From Moorella sp. E308F (GTDB lineage Bacteria > Bacillota > DSM-521 > Neomoorellales > Neomoorellaceae), in contig NZ_BJKN01000001.1 in the NCBI RefSeq assembly GCF_006538365.1, positions 489,639 to 553,638 of the forward strand: a stretch of 64,000 bases of DNA. Direction: 5' to 3'. The notes below the pieces were generated by a model that worked only from the letters and a program-made list of their open reading frames with translations, was not told the origin of the DNA and searched no databases. A program made the translations under genes and the position numbers. This document shows, piece after piece, positions 15,422 through 23,530 of the stretch (position 1 is its first letter; each line of letters starts with the position of its first letter).

Positions 15422-16717
15422 TTATCCCACCTCTCGCCTCTCACTTCTCACTTCACTCCTGGCATAGGCCTGCTTCAGGAGCTGGACGACGTGGAGGACC
15501 CGCGGCGAAAACCCCGCCTGGGCCAGGCCGTCTTCCAGCTGCATACGGCAGGCCGGGCAGCCGGTAACCACCGTATCAGCCCCGGTGGCCTTAATGGCCG
15601 CCACCTTGTGGGCCTGGACCTGCATGGATATGTTGTAGTTGGTCAGGCTGAAGGAACCGGCGCCGCCGCAGCAGCGGCCGGCATTTTTCATTTCCTGGAA
15701 CTCCAGGCCGGGAATGGAGCGCAAAACCTGCCGCGGTTCATTGCTAATACCCTGGCCGCGCACCAGGTGACAGGGATCATGGTAGGTCACCTTGAGGGGC
15801 AGGCCGGCGGCCGGCCGGCGGTAATCAATCTCCAGCAGCAGTTCGTTGATATCCCGGGCCCTGGCGGCCGTGACCCGGGCCGCCGCTCCCTGGAAGCTGT
15901 TCGCAAGAAGCTGCGGGTAAAAATGCTTCCAGGCCTCGCCGCAGGTGGCGCAGGCCACCACCAGGTAGTCAAAGTTATAACGCTGGAAAATCTGCAGGTT
16001 GGAAGCGGCCATTTCCCTGACCGTCGGGACGTCGCCGTGTACCAGGACCGGGATACCACAGCAGTGCTGGTCCCGGGGGATTATAACCTCGATATCATTG
16101 ACCAGCAGGACGTTGACCACCGCCCGGCCGATGTCGGTATAGATATAATTTTCCAGGCAACCGGTGAAAAAGGCCGCCCGGGCCCGGGGTTTTACCGGGC
16201 GGATTACCTCGGGGAACTCTTCTTTCAGAGTCCTTTTAGCCAGGGGCGGCAGTACCCGCCGCAGTTCCAGCCCGATGGGGAAGCGGGGGTGACAGCGCTG
16301 GATTTCCGGCCGGTAACGCAGGGCCAGGGGCTGGAGACGGCGGCCGGTTTTGAGGGCCGTGTCAAAGAGCCAAGGACGCTTCAAGCCCTGGAAGATTATT
16401 TTTTTTACCCAGGGCAGGCCCTTTTCCCGCACCATGGCCGCCCGGGCAGCCAGGACTACCGTATCGACCCGGACACCACTGGGGCAGTTGGCGACGCAGG
16501 CCATGCAGGTGAGACAAAAAAGCAGCTTTTCCGCCAGGATGTTGGTGGCCGGGATCTCGCCCTTCAGGTAGGCATAGGCCAGCTGGATCTTACCCCGGGC
16601 TACCGCCGTTTCCTCCAGGGTTTCTTTATATAGCGGGCAGACCGCCTGGCAGTTGCCGCACTTCATGCATCTAGCCATTTCCTCTTCTACCAGAGCTAAA
16701 TCATCGAAAAGACTCAC
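15422..16717 (-). CDS. Iron-sulfur CCG-domain oxidoreductase subunit (GlcF/GlpC type)
   Basis: 431 residues from a GTG nine bases after AAAGGAG; the frame opens 20 codons earlier at another GTG with no ribosome site. Two 4Fe-4S motifs (CMKCGNCQAVCPLY near 19, CLTCMACVANCP near 69) are followed by two CCG domains (QHCCGIPVLVHGD and GRCCGGAGSF near 349), the layout of GlcF and GlpC. These subunits normally pass electrons from an FAD enzyme (GlcD or LldD-like) to quinones or another acceptor. No GlcD gene is adjacent. The last residues are encoded by a CT-rich minisatellite (ARSEVRSERREVG), so the C-terminus may have been extended by repeat insertion. Confidence 0.85.
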   Translation of the reverse strand: MSLFDDLALVEEEMARCMKCGNCQAVCPLYKETLEETAVARGKIQLAYAYLKGEIPATNILAEKLLFCLTCMACVANCPSGVRVDTVVLAARAAMVREKGLPWVKKIIFQGLKRPWLFDTALKTGRRLQPLALRYRPEIQRCHPRFPIGLELRRVLPPLAKRTLKEEFPEVIRPVKPRARAAFFTGCLENYIYTDIGRAVVNVLLVNDIEVIIPRDQHCCGIPVLVHGDVPTVREMAASNLQIFQRYNFDYLVVACATCGEAWKHFYPQLLANSFQGAAARVTAARARDINELLLEIDYRRPAAGLPLKVTYHDPCHLVRGQGISNEPRQVLRSIPGLEFQEMKNAGRCCGGAGSFSLTNYNISMQVQAHKVAAIKATGADTVVTGCPACRMQLEDGLAQAGFSPRVLHVVQLLKQAYARSEVRSERREVG

Positions 16718-16842
16718 GGCAGTTCGCTCCTTTGCCGGCAAGGGGCCTACCAGCTTTCCCTGAATTAACGCCTCCACAGAGGCACGGCCTGCTTGCGCCG
16801 CCGGATAACCGCTTCAATGATCAGACAATTTTGTCCGGCCTG

Positions 16843-16855
16843 ACCACCTGGTGGT
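16843..16855. promoter_or_regulatory. Candidate LutR/LldR operator
   Basis: ACCACC-T-GGTGGT, a perfect inverted repeat with the TGGT/ACCA halves favoured by FadR-family regulators. It begins four bases downstream of the -10 element and covers the expected transcription start, so binding would block RNA polymerase. The presumed regulator is encoded at 11879-12580. Confidence 0.6.
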
Positions 16856-16858
16856 TCT

Positions 16859-16886
16859 ATTATAACATTTTTTTACGGCAATTCAA
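16859..16886 (-). promoter_or_regulatory. Sigma-A promoter of the lactate operon
   Basis: On the minus strand, TTGAAT, a 16-base spacer and TATAAT lie about 140 bases before the GTG start of the iron-sulfur gene. The operator palindrome follows directly. Confidence 0.65.
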
Positions 16887-16948
16887 TAATTATTTCGCAG
16901 AATAGCCCCCGCTATTTCACGAGGACTTAATGGACTGCAGCGCTCATT

Positions 16949-16975
16949 AAAAAAGCCCCGGCCGGCGGGGCTTTT
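16949..16975 (-). terminator. Terminator after the lactate permease gene
   Basis: AAAAGCCCCGCC-GGCCGGGGCTTTTTT on the minus strand, 15 bases after the permease stop. Strong stem and T-run. Confidence 0.88.
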
Positions 16976-16990
16976 ATCATCTCCTACAGC

Positions 16991-18766
16991 CTATTTGCCC
17001 GGCGTATAAACTTCCCGCCGACCGGCACGGCGGTTGCTGGCAGTAACAATAACCGCTAAGATGGCAATAACGATCAGTGTTCCGGCAAGGATCCATAACC
17101 CGTCGGACAGGCTGACCATGGCGGTGTTAACAACCGGCTGAGCCAGGTCGCCGTGGGCCGGGATCATCCATGTAAAGAAATAGGCCTGAAGGGTTGTTAT
17201 GACGCTGATAAAAACCGTCATCAAGATGCTGGGTACGATAGCGAAACGGAAGAGCTCACCCTCCTGACCCACCTGACCGGTAGCCGCCGTGGCAACAGCG
17301 ATGCTCTGAGGGGAGATCATTTTTCCAGTGACACCGCCGGAGGAGTTGGCAGCTACCGTCAGCACCGGATCGACGCCGATATTTTGGGCGGTAATATACT
17401 GCAATTTACCGAAAAGGGCATTGGCGGACGTATCGCTACCCGTAATGAAGACACCCAGCCAACCCAGAAAGGGTGCTACAAAAGGAAAAGCCTTGCCGGT
17501 AACTGTCAGGGCCTGTCCCAGAGTGGTACTCATCCCGGAATAGTTTGCTGTATAAGCAAAGCCCAGAACTAAAAATATCGTAAGGACAGCATAGCGCAGA
17601 TCATGTAAAGTCTCGCCGAAGAGGCGCAGCCAGTCGCTAAAGCGCATATCTAGAATCAGCATCGATATGAAAGCAGCAATCAGGATCCCTGTACCCGGGG
17701 CAGCAAGCCAGTTAAAGGTAAAGATAGCGTTCATGGGTTCGGAAGTACCGACCTTGATAATGGCCTGATGCAGGCCAGGTATGGCGAATTTGATAGTAAC
17801 CAGATCTAGTACAGCCTTTACCGGACCGATACCCCAGTCAGCTACCATCAACGTGAGGATGATAAAAGGCGTCCACGCCTTCAGAATAGTGCCGGGCGCA
17901 TGGTGGGATCGGGGCCCCTTTGAGGCAGTCTCGTTGGGGAAACGCCAGATATGTCCGGGTTGCCAGACGCGCAGAAACAATATCAGGCAGATTAGAGAAA
18001 AGAGAGCGGAGATAATATCGGGCAGCATGGGACTTAAATAGTTGGAGGAAAACCACTGACTGACGGCAAAAGAACCGCCGCTTACAAGACAAGCCGGCCA
18101 CGTCTCTTTGACACCTTTCCAGCCCGACATGATTGCCACCAGCCAGAAAGGCAACAGGACAGAGAGGAAAGGCAACTGGCGGCCGATCATTTTGCTAAGG
18201 AGCATGGAATCAATCCCTGCCACCTGGCCGAGGGTGAGCACAGGAACGCCAATAGCACCGAAGGCCACCGGCGCCGTGTTGGCCAGCAGGCAAATACTGG
18301 CGGCATAAACGGGGTTGAAGCCCAGGCCTGCCAGCATAGCGGCGGTAATGGCCACCGGAGCGCCAAAACCAGCCGAACCTTCAAGGAAAGCACCAAAGGA
18401 AAAAGCAATCAGCAATGCCTGCAGGCGCCGGTCTTCAGTAATACCGGCAATAGAATCCTTGATAATTTCAAACTGCCCCGTTTTTACAGTTATCTGGTAC
18501 AAAAAGACGGCGGCAACTACAATCCAGCCAATGGGAAACAGACCGTACAGTCCACCGTTAACAAAAGAAAGAATGGCCAGGTCGGCCGGCATGCGGTAGC
18601 CGAAAACAGCGACAGCAATAGCCGCCACCACCGTCAGAAAAGCGGCAATATGTCCTTTCATTTTTCGAACGGCCAGGGCATAAAAAAGGAAAATAATGGG
18701 GATAGCAGCCAGCAAGGCTGATACGGCAAGATTGTTGGCCGGATCATAGACTTGGGTCCAGGGCAT
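16991..18766 (-). CDS. lctP: L-lactate permease
   Basis: 591 residues, a multi-spanning membrane protein of the lactate permease family (LctP/LldP/GlcA; proton-coupled import of lactate or glycolate). Family marks are the N-terminal WTQVYDPANNLAVSALLAAIPII, the central GSAGFGAPVAITAAMLAGLGF and GSDTSANALFGKLQ in the C-terminal half. It has its own terminator and is separated by the promoter and operator region from the lactate oxidation genes that follow. Thus uptake and oxidation are two transcripts, probably under the same regulator. Confidence 0.95.
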   Translation of the reverse strand: MPWTQVYDPANNLAVSALLAAIPIIFLFYALAVRKMKGHIAAFLTVVAAIAVAVFGYRMPADLAILSFVNGGLYGLFPIGWIVVAAVFLYQITVKTGQFEIIKDSIAGITEDRRLQALLIAFSFGAFLEGSAGFGAPVAITAAMLAGLGFNPVYAASICLLANTAPVAFGAIGVPVLTLGQVAGIDSMLLSKMIGRQLPFLSVLLPFWLVAIMSGWKGVKETWPACLVSGGSFAVSQWFSSNYLSPMLPDIISALFSLICLILFLRVWQPGHIWRFPNETASKGPRSHHAPGTILKAWTPFIILTLMVADWGIGPVKAVLDLVTIKFAIPGLHQAIIKVGTSEPMNAIFTFNWLAAPGTGILIAAFISMLILDMRFSDWLRLFGETLHDLRYAVLTIFLVLGFAYTANYSGMSTTLGQALTVTGKAFPFVAPFLGWLGVFITGSDTSANALFGKLQYITAQNIGVDPVLTVAANSSGGVTGKMISPQSIAVATAATGQVGQEGELFRFAIVPSILMTVFISVITTLQAYFFTWMIPAHGDLAQPVVNTAMVSLSDGLWILAGTLIVIAILAVIVTASNRRAGRREVYTPGK

Positions 18767-19117
18767 TATTTCAGCGCCTCCTTGCCATCATTAAATTCCG
18801 AATATACTGTTATGACATTCAGGCGATCAGACCAGTTACTTACTAAGCGCGAATACCCCCCCTTCCCTAATTAAAATCCCAGGCCAGAGCAAGGCTCACG
18901 CTGCCTGTCCTGCTTCATCGCGGCGGCGTTCCCCTCCCCGGCATGACTGTCAGGCAATTTTTATGTTAAACCATTTTTGCGGCAATTTCAATACCTGATA
19001 TATTTAATGCATGCCATCCTTTTCACAAACATCTATTACCCTTAATTAAAAAAGATCCGTTAATTTTTTCATTCAATCTGGTTTCGCCATGTAAAACCTT
19101 CTCCGGGTTGCCCAAAG
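18767..19117. other. Intergenic region upstream of the lactate permease gene
   Basis: About 350 bases without a credible gene. It must hold the permease promoter (minus strand). TGGTCTGA at about 18820 resembles half of a FadR-type site, but no full palindrome is seen. The remainder is AT-rich and unremarkable. Confidence 0.4.
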
Positions 19118-19167
19118 CAAAGAAAAAACGCCGGCGACTGGTCTTCAGGGCCAGGCACCGGCGTGTT
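19118..19167 (-). terminator. Terminator after purA
   Basis: On the minus strand, ACGCCGGTGCCTGGC pairs with a complementary arm ending GCCGGCGT, followed by TTTTTTC; it begins 14 bases after the purA stop. Confidence 0.85.
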
Positions 19168-19180
19168 GCTACAAGCAAGG

Positions 19181-20464
19181 CTAGAAAACGTCTTCCACCA
19201 CAATGGTCTGGTCCCGGCGCGGGCCGACGGCAATGAGATGAACGGGCACGCCGGTCAGTTCTTCCAGCCGCCGGATGTAGCTGCGGCAGGCAGCAGGCAG
19301 GTCCGCCAGGGACCTAGCTGCAGTGATATCTTCCTGCCAGCCGGGGACTTCTTCGTAAACGGGCTCACACTGCTGCAGGACCTTCAGGCTGGCTGGGAAA
19401 TCCCGGATTATCTCGCCGCCGTAACGGTAGCCGGTACAAATGCGTAAAGGATCAATTCCCGTCAGGACATCCAGCTTGGTCAGGGCGAGGCCCGTCAGGC
19501 CGTTGACCTCGGCGGCATGGCGCAAGATGACCGTATCCAGCCAGCCGCAGCGGCGCGGCCGCCCGGTGGTGGTACCATACTCCCTTCCCTGCTCTCTCAA
19601 AGTATCGCCGATACTCCCCGTTATTTCAGCCGGGAAGGGCCCGGCTCCCACCCGGGTGGTATAAGCCTTGACCACCCCCAGGACCTTATTAATCTTCGTC
19701 GGGCCAATACCGGCACCAATGCAGGCCCCGCCAGCCGTCGGGTAGGAAGAAGTAACAAAGGGATAAGTCCCCTGGTCCAGGTCCAGGAGGGTCCCCTGGG
19801 CACCTTCAAAGAGGACCCTGCGACCGTTCTTTAAAGCCTCATTAACCAGGCGGACGGTATCGGCAATGAGGGGCCTCAGGCGCCTGGCATAGCCGGCATA
19901 TTCGTCCAGGATGGCCTCCAGGACGTAACCCGGCCGGTCGTAAATTTTAGCCAGCATCTCGTTGACTGCCGCCAGGTTGCGGGCCAGCTTCCCGCGGAAT
20001 TCCTCCCAATCCAGGAGATCCCCTACCCGGATGCCCGTCCGGGCCGTTTTATCAACATAGGCCGGGCCAATGCCCCGTTTGGTGGTGCCGATCTGGGCTT
20101 GGCCCCGGCGCTCTTCCTCGGCGGCATCCAGGCCCTTGTGGTAAGGTAAAATGAGGTGGGCCCGGTCGCTGATCCTCAAACTTGAGGTATCTATACCCCG
20201 CTCCGCCAGGCCGTCCAGTTCCTGCACCAGGACGGCCGGGTCGACCACCACACCATTGCCAATAAGGCAGAGCTTGCCTGGATAGAGGATACCGGAAGGC
20301 ACCAGGTGCAGTTTGAACTCCTGTTCCCCGACCATTACCGTATGGCCGGCGTTGCTCCCTCCCTGGTAACGAACCACCACTTCAGCTTTTTCCGCCAGGT
20401 AATCGGTAATTTTTCCCTTGCCCTCGTCGCCCCACTGGGCTCCCACCAGGACTACCGCCGCCAT
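19181..20464 (-). CDS. purA: Adenylosuccinate synthase
   Basis: 427 residues, the family's normal length. It joins IMP and aspartate using GTP to give adenylosuccinate, the first committed step to AMP. The start ATG gives [18 protein letters not shown] with the GDEGKGK phosphate loop near residues 11-17; an in-frame TTG six codons earlier overlaps the ribosome site. Other family blocks are [23 protein letters not shown]-like [48 protein letters not shown] and [10 protein letters not shown]. It follows the FAD-dehydrogenase gene with about 100 bases between and ends in a strong terminator. Confidence 0.97.
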   Translation of the reverse strand: MAAVVLVGAQWGDEGKGKITDYLAEKAEVVVRYQGGSNAGHTVMVGEQEFKLHLVPSGILYPGKLCLIGNGVVVDPAVLVQELDGLAERGIDTSSLRISDRAHLILPYHKGLDAAEEERRGQAQIGTTKRGIGPAYVDKTARTGIRVGDLLDWEEFRGKLARNLAAVNEMLAKIYDRPGYVLEAILDEYAGYARRLRPLIADTVRLVNEALKNGRRVLFEGAQGTLLDLDQGTYPFVTSSYPTAGGACIGAGIGPTKINKVLGVVKAYTTRVGAGPFPAEITGSIGDTLREQGREYGTTTGRPRRCGWLDTVILRHAAEVNGLTGLALTKLDVLTGIDPLRICTGYRYGGEIIRDFPASLKVLQQCEPVYEEVPGWQEDITAARSLADLPAACRSYIRRLEELTGVPVHLIAVGPRRDQTIVVEDVF

Positions 20465-20560
20465 GCAAGCACCGCCTTTCAATTTATTGTTTGTTTATTC
20501 GTTTGTTTTATTTCATCCTCGCCTGGTATCGGGGCCGGGCGCAAGCCAGGCCACCACCAG

Positions 20561-21949
20561 TTAAGCGCTGGCTATAATAGCCCGGGCGGCAATGACACCG
20601 GCCGCCGAAGCCTGGGCCAGGCCGCGGGTAACCCCGGCGCCGTCACCGGCAGCGTACAGGCCGTGGATATTTGTTTGCAGTTCCTGGCTTAAACTTAACC
20701 GGGACGAATAAAATTTAACCTCCACGCCGTAAAGCAGGGTATGCCGGGAATAAACCCCCGGCGCGATCTTATCCATGGCCGCGAGCATCTCCACAATGGC
20801 CGTAAGGTGCCGGTAAGGGAAGACCAGGGACAGGTCCCCGGGCGTGGCCTCGGTCAGTGTCGGTGTTACCAGGCCCTTTTCCAGGCGGTCAGCTGTGGTC
20901 CGCCGCCCCGACAGGAGGTCACCCAAGCGCTGGACCAGGACACCGCCGCCCAGGAGGTTGGCCAGCCGGGCCACATAACGGCCGTAGGCAATGGGTTCCT
21001 TGAAAGGCTCGGTAAAGGTCTTGCTGACCAGCAGCGCAAAGTTGGTATTGTTAGTCTTTTTGTCCGCATAGGAATGGCCGTTCACCGTCACCAGGCCCTC
21101 GTTATTTTCCAGCACTACTTCCCCGTAGGGGTTCATGCAGAAGGTCCGCACCCGATCGTCAAATTTCCGCGAGTAAAAGATAAATTTAGATTCGTAAATG
21201 ACGCTGGTCAGGTGCTCCATGACGGCCGCCGGCACTTCTACCCGCACGCCAATATCCACGGGATTGACGACCAGCTTCAGGTTCAACCCGGCAGCCACCC
21301 GGCGCAGCCAGTCGGCGCCTTCCCGGCCGGGAGCCAGGACCACATAACGGGCGCTGATCTCTTCACCCCGCCGGGTAACCACCCCGGTAACCCGGTTATC
21401 TTCTACCAGGATTTCCTCAACCGGCGTATCCGTGCGCACCTCTACGCCGTGCTCCTCCAGGTAATCCTTCATGGCCTGGAGGATCTCCTGGGTGCGCCCG
21501 GTGCCCAGGTGGCGGATGGGAGCCGGAATCAGCTTTAAATCCGCCAGGACGGCCTGGCGCTGGATGTCGGCAATGCGCTCATCTTCCAGGCTGCCGTAGA
21601 CCTTATCCGGCGCCCCGAAATGGCGGTAAACGCCGTCGACATAATCGATTAAAGCCGTTACTTCCCGCTCCGGTATATATTCACTCAGCCAGCCGCCTAC
21701 TTCCGGCGACAGGGTTAATTTGCCGTCACTGAAAGCCCCGGCTCCTCCCCAGCCGGATACTACCGAGCAGGGGTTGCAGTGCAGGCAGCTGGAACGCGTC
21801 TCCTTGGACGGGCACACCCGGCGATTTAAGCCGTGTCCCTTCTCAAGGATGAGCACTTTGAGCCCGCTTTCCTGCCGCACCAGCTCCAGGGCGGTGAAAA
21901 TCCCTGCCGGGCCGGCGCCAACGATGACCACATCATATTTTCCAGCCAT
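20561..21949 (-). CDS. NAD(P)/FAD-dependent dehydrogenase (COG2509 type)
   Basis: 462 residues. An N-terminal Rossmann FAD site (VIVGAGPAGIFTALEL) is followed by a cysteine-rich block, CPSKETRSSCLHCNPCSVVSG then GWGGAGAFSDGKL, which marks this uncharacterised dehydrogenase family. A second FAD-contact motif (GLYAAGDGAGVTRGLAQA) lies near the C-terminus. The family is widespread in anaerobes and archaea, but its substrate is unknown. The start ATG follows GAGGAGGGGAG. It precedes purA on the same strand, with no functional link apparent. Confidence 0.88.
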   Translation of the reverse strand: MAGKYDVVIVGAGPAGIFTALELVRQESGLKVLILEKGHGLNRRVCPSKETRSSCLHCNPCSVVSGWGGAGAFSDGKLTLSPEVGGWLSEYIPEREVTALIDYVDGVYRHFGAPDKVYGSLEDERIADIQRQAVLADLKLIPAPIRHLGTGRTQEILQAMKDYLEEHGVEVRTDTPVEEILVEDNRVTGVVTRRGEEISARYVVLAPGREGADWLRRVAAGLNLKLVVNPVDIGVRVEVPAAVMEHLTSVIYESKFIFYSRKFDDRVRTFCMNPYGEVVLENNEGLVTVNGHSYADKKTNNTNFALLVSKTFTEPFKEPIAYGRYVARLANLLGGGVLVQRLGDLLSGRRTTADRLEKGLVTPTLTEATPGDLSLVFPYRHLTAIVEMLAAMDKIAPGVYSRHTLLYGVEVKFYSSRLSLSQELQTNIHGLYAAGDGAGVTRGLAQASAAGVIAARAIIASA

Positions 21950-22085
21950 CCGTCTCCCCTCCTCAACCTGTTTCCGGGCAAAAAAATAGCCCCCGCAACG
22001 GGATTAGCCAGAACAACATTATAATTTTACCAGACCCTTTACGGGGCGTCAAGGAGAATCGGCACTCTGAGTTCTTATAAACAAT

Positions 22086-22116
22086 AAAGCCTTCCCTATG
22101 GGAGGGAGGCCTATTT
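22086..22116 (-). terminator. Terminator after the aconitase-like gene
   Basis: On the minus strand, GCCTCCCTCCC-ATA-GGGAAGGC forms an imperfect stem followed by TTTATTGTTT, about 15 bases after the stop codon. Confidence 0.65.
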
Positions 22117-22130
22117 CAAGAAGGTATTCG

Positions 22131-23300
22131 TCAACCGGCCACAATGGCGCCGGCGACAGCCGCCAGGCCGGCCGTCCGGGGTGAAGCCAGGTAAATCTCC
22201 GCCTCGGGAGAGCCCATGCGCCCGGGAGTGTTGCGGACCGTAGCTGCCAGCACCCGGTCACCCGGCGCCAGCAAGCCGGCATGCTGCCCCGGACAGGGGC
22301 CACAACCGGGAGGCAAAATTACGGCCCCCTGCTGTCGTAAGCTCCAACTCAAGCCCCGGGCTTCCATTTCCTGCAAAACAGCCCTGGATGCCGGTACTAA
22401 CAGCAGGTTTACGTCCCCGTGAACAGGTCTGCCGTTCATAGCAGCGGCCAGTTCTTCAAAATCCTCCAGGCGACCGCTCCCGCAACCCCCTACCATAACC
22501 TGGGTTAAGGGTAAGCCAGCGACCTTCTGTACCGGCTGGACGTTATTCGGTGCTGGAGGACAGGCAACAAGGGGCTTCAGGGTAGAAGCATCAATAGTTA
22601 AATCGCTGTCAGCAACCTGTTCCTCTGGTGGGATAATCATTCCTGTCATACAGCCCATTTCGCCGATCAGGTTACAAACGCTCATCCGTCCACTTGGCGA
22701 AAGCTTCCAGACACCCTCTCCCTGCAGCAGCAGGGCTTTATTTTTTAAGACGCCTCCTCCCAAGCGTCGCAGGAGTTCCAATCCCAGATCCCGCGGGGAT
22801 ACCCCTGGTGGCAAGCCGCCCTTTATTGTTACTATTACTGTTTCTGGCACCACTAATGGAAGTTGTCCGGTAAGCAGTACCGGTACCAGTTCGGCAGGGG
22901 CAAGAGAAAACGCTATGACACCAAAGGCGCCGGCCGTTGTTACATGACCATCGGCACCGGCAATAATCATGCCGGCCCGGGGATGGAAGTATTCAGCCAC
23001 CACCTGGTGGAGAACCCCCTCACACCTTTCAAAAAGGTTAATTCCCTGCCGGCGAGCGTAAGCCCTTAACTGCAAATGCAGCTGCCGGCTCGCTATCGTC
23101 GGCGCCGGCATAGCATGATCGAGAGTGAAAACCACTTTTGCCGGTTGCGCGACTTGTTCCCCTTCAGGCCAGGCAGCCAGGATTTTGGCGGCAGTTCCAT
23201 CATGAGCAAGAATTAAATCAACGTTGATGGTTATCTCTTCGCCCGGTACTACTCGCTGTATCCCGGCGGCAGCTCCCAGGGCTTTAAGGAAAAAGTTCAT
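22131..23300 (-). CDS. Aconitase/isopropylmalate-dehydratase family large-subunit-like protein
   Basis: 389 residues from an ATG that aligns with the usual LeuC start; the frame is open 17 codons further to a GTG with no ribosome site. The fold is that of the aconitase large subunit. It has PGEEITINVD, DHAMPAPT, a GADGHVTTAGAFG block (GADSHT in LeuC), GEMGCMTGMI, GGCGSGRLEDFEE and PGCGPCPGQHAG. The last two supply the three cysteines of a 4Fe-4S cluster. It should dehydrate or isomerise a hydroxy-di- or tricarboxylate. No small (swivel) subunit gene is adjacent. It lies 180 bases after the GntP permease gene, so the permease may import its substrate. Confidence 0.8.
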   Translation of the reverse strand: MNFFLKALGAAAGIQRVVPGEEITINVDLILAHDGTAAKILAAWPEGEQVAQPAKVVFTLDHAMPAPTIASRQLHLQLRAYARRQGINLFERCEGVLHQVVAEYFHPRAGMIIAGADGHVTTAGAFGVIAFSLAPAELVPVLLTGQLPLVVPETVIVTIKGGLPPGVSPRDLGLELLRRLGGGVLKNKALLLQGEGVWKLSPSGRMSVCNLIGEMGCMTGMIIPPEEQVADSDLTIDASTLKPLVACPPAPNNVQPVQKVAGLPLTQVMVGGCGSGRLEDFEELAAAMNGRPVHGDVNLLLVPASRAVLQEMEARGLSWSLRQQGAVILPPGCGPCPGQHAGLLAPGDRVLAATVRNTPGRMGSPEAEIYLASPRTAGLAAVAGAIVAG

Positions 23301-23468
23301 ACCTGAAGACTTCCCTTCTAAAAATTTAGCCTTCAGTTTTATCTTTTGCACTATAATCGCCTATACAACCACTCGAACATACCCGGGTACATGGTAAAAA
23401 CGTCTGATGCCTGTAAAATCTATCTCGCCCAATGCAGTATCGGTTAGCCTTTTTTCTGCTTTTAGCTC

Positions 23469-23521
23469 ACCTGGCCCGGATTGGGCGCCTGCAAGCAACT
23501 TCCATCCGGGCCAGGTTTTTG
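23469..23521 (+). terminator. Strong hairpin with T-run on the plus strand
   Basis: ACCTGGCCCGGAT pairs perfectly (13 bp) with ATCCGGGCCAGGT across a 22-base loop, followed by TTTTTG on the plus strand. On the minus strand, where the flanking genes lie, it starts ten bases after the GntP stop but has no T-run. It may act as an mRNA 3'-end stabiliser or a partial terminator there. Confidence 0.55.
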
Positions 23522-23530
23522 TTTACATAA

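Noticed and set aside
12215-16633. Long open frames on the plus strand opposite the lactate genes (for example 13534-14703 and 15407-16633)
   Set aside because: They mirror the codon pattern of strong minus-strand genes with full domain content, have no ribosome sites or recognisable domains, and their composition is that of antisense shadows in GC-rich DNA.
18800-18840. FadR-type operator before the lactate permease
   Set aside because: Only one half-site (TGGTCTGA) is present, with no inverted partner.
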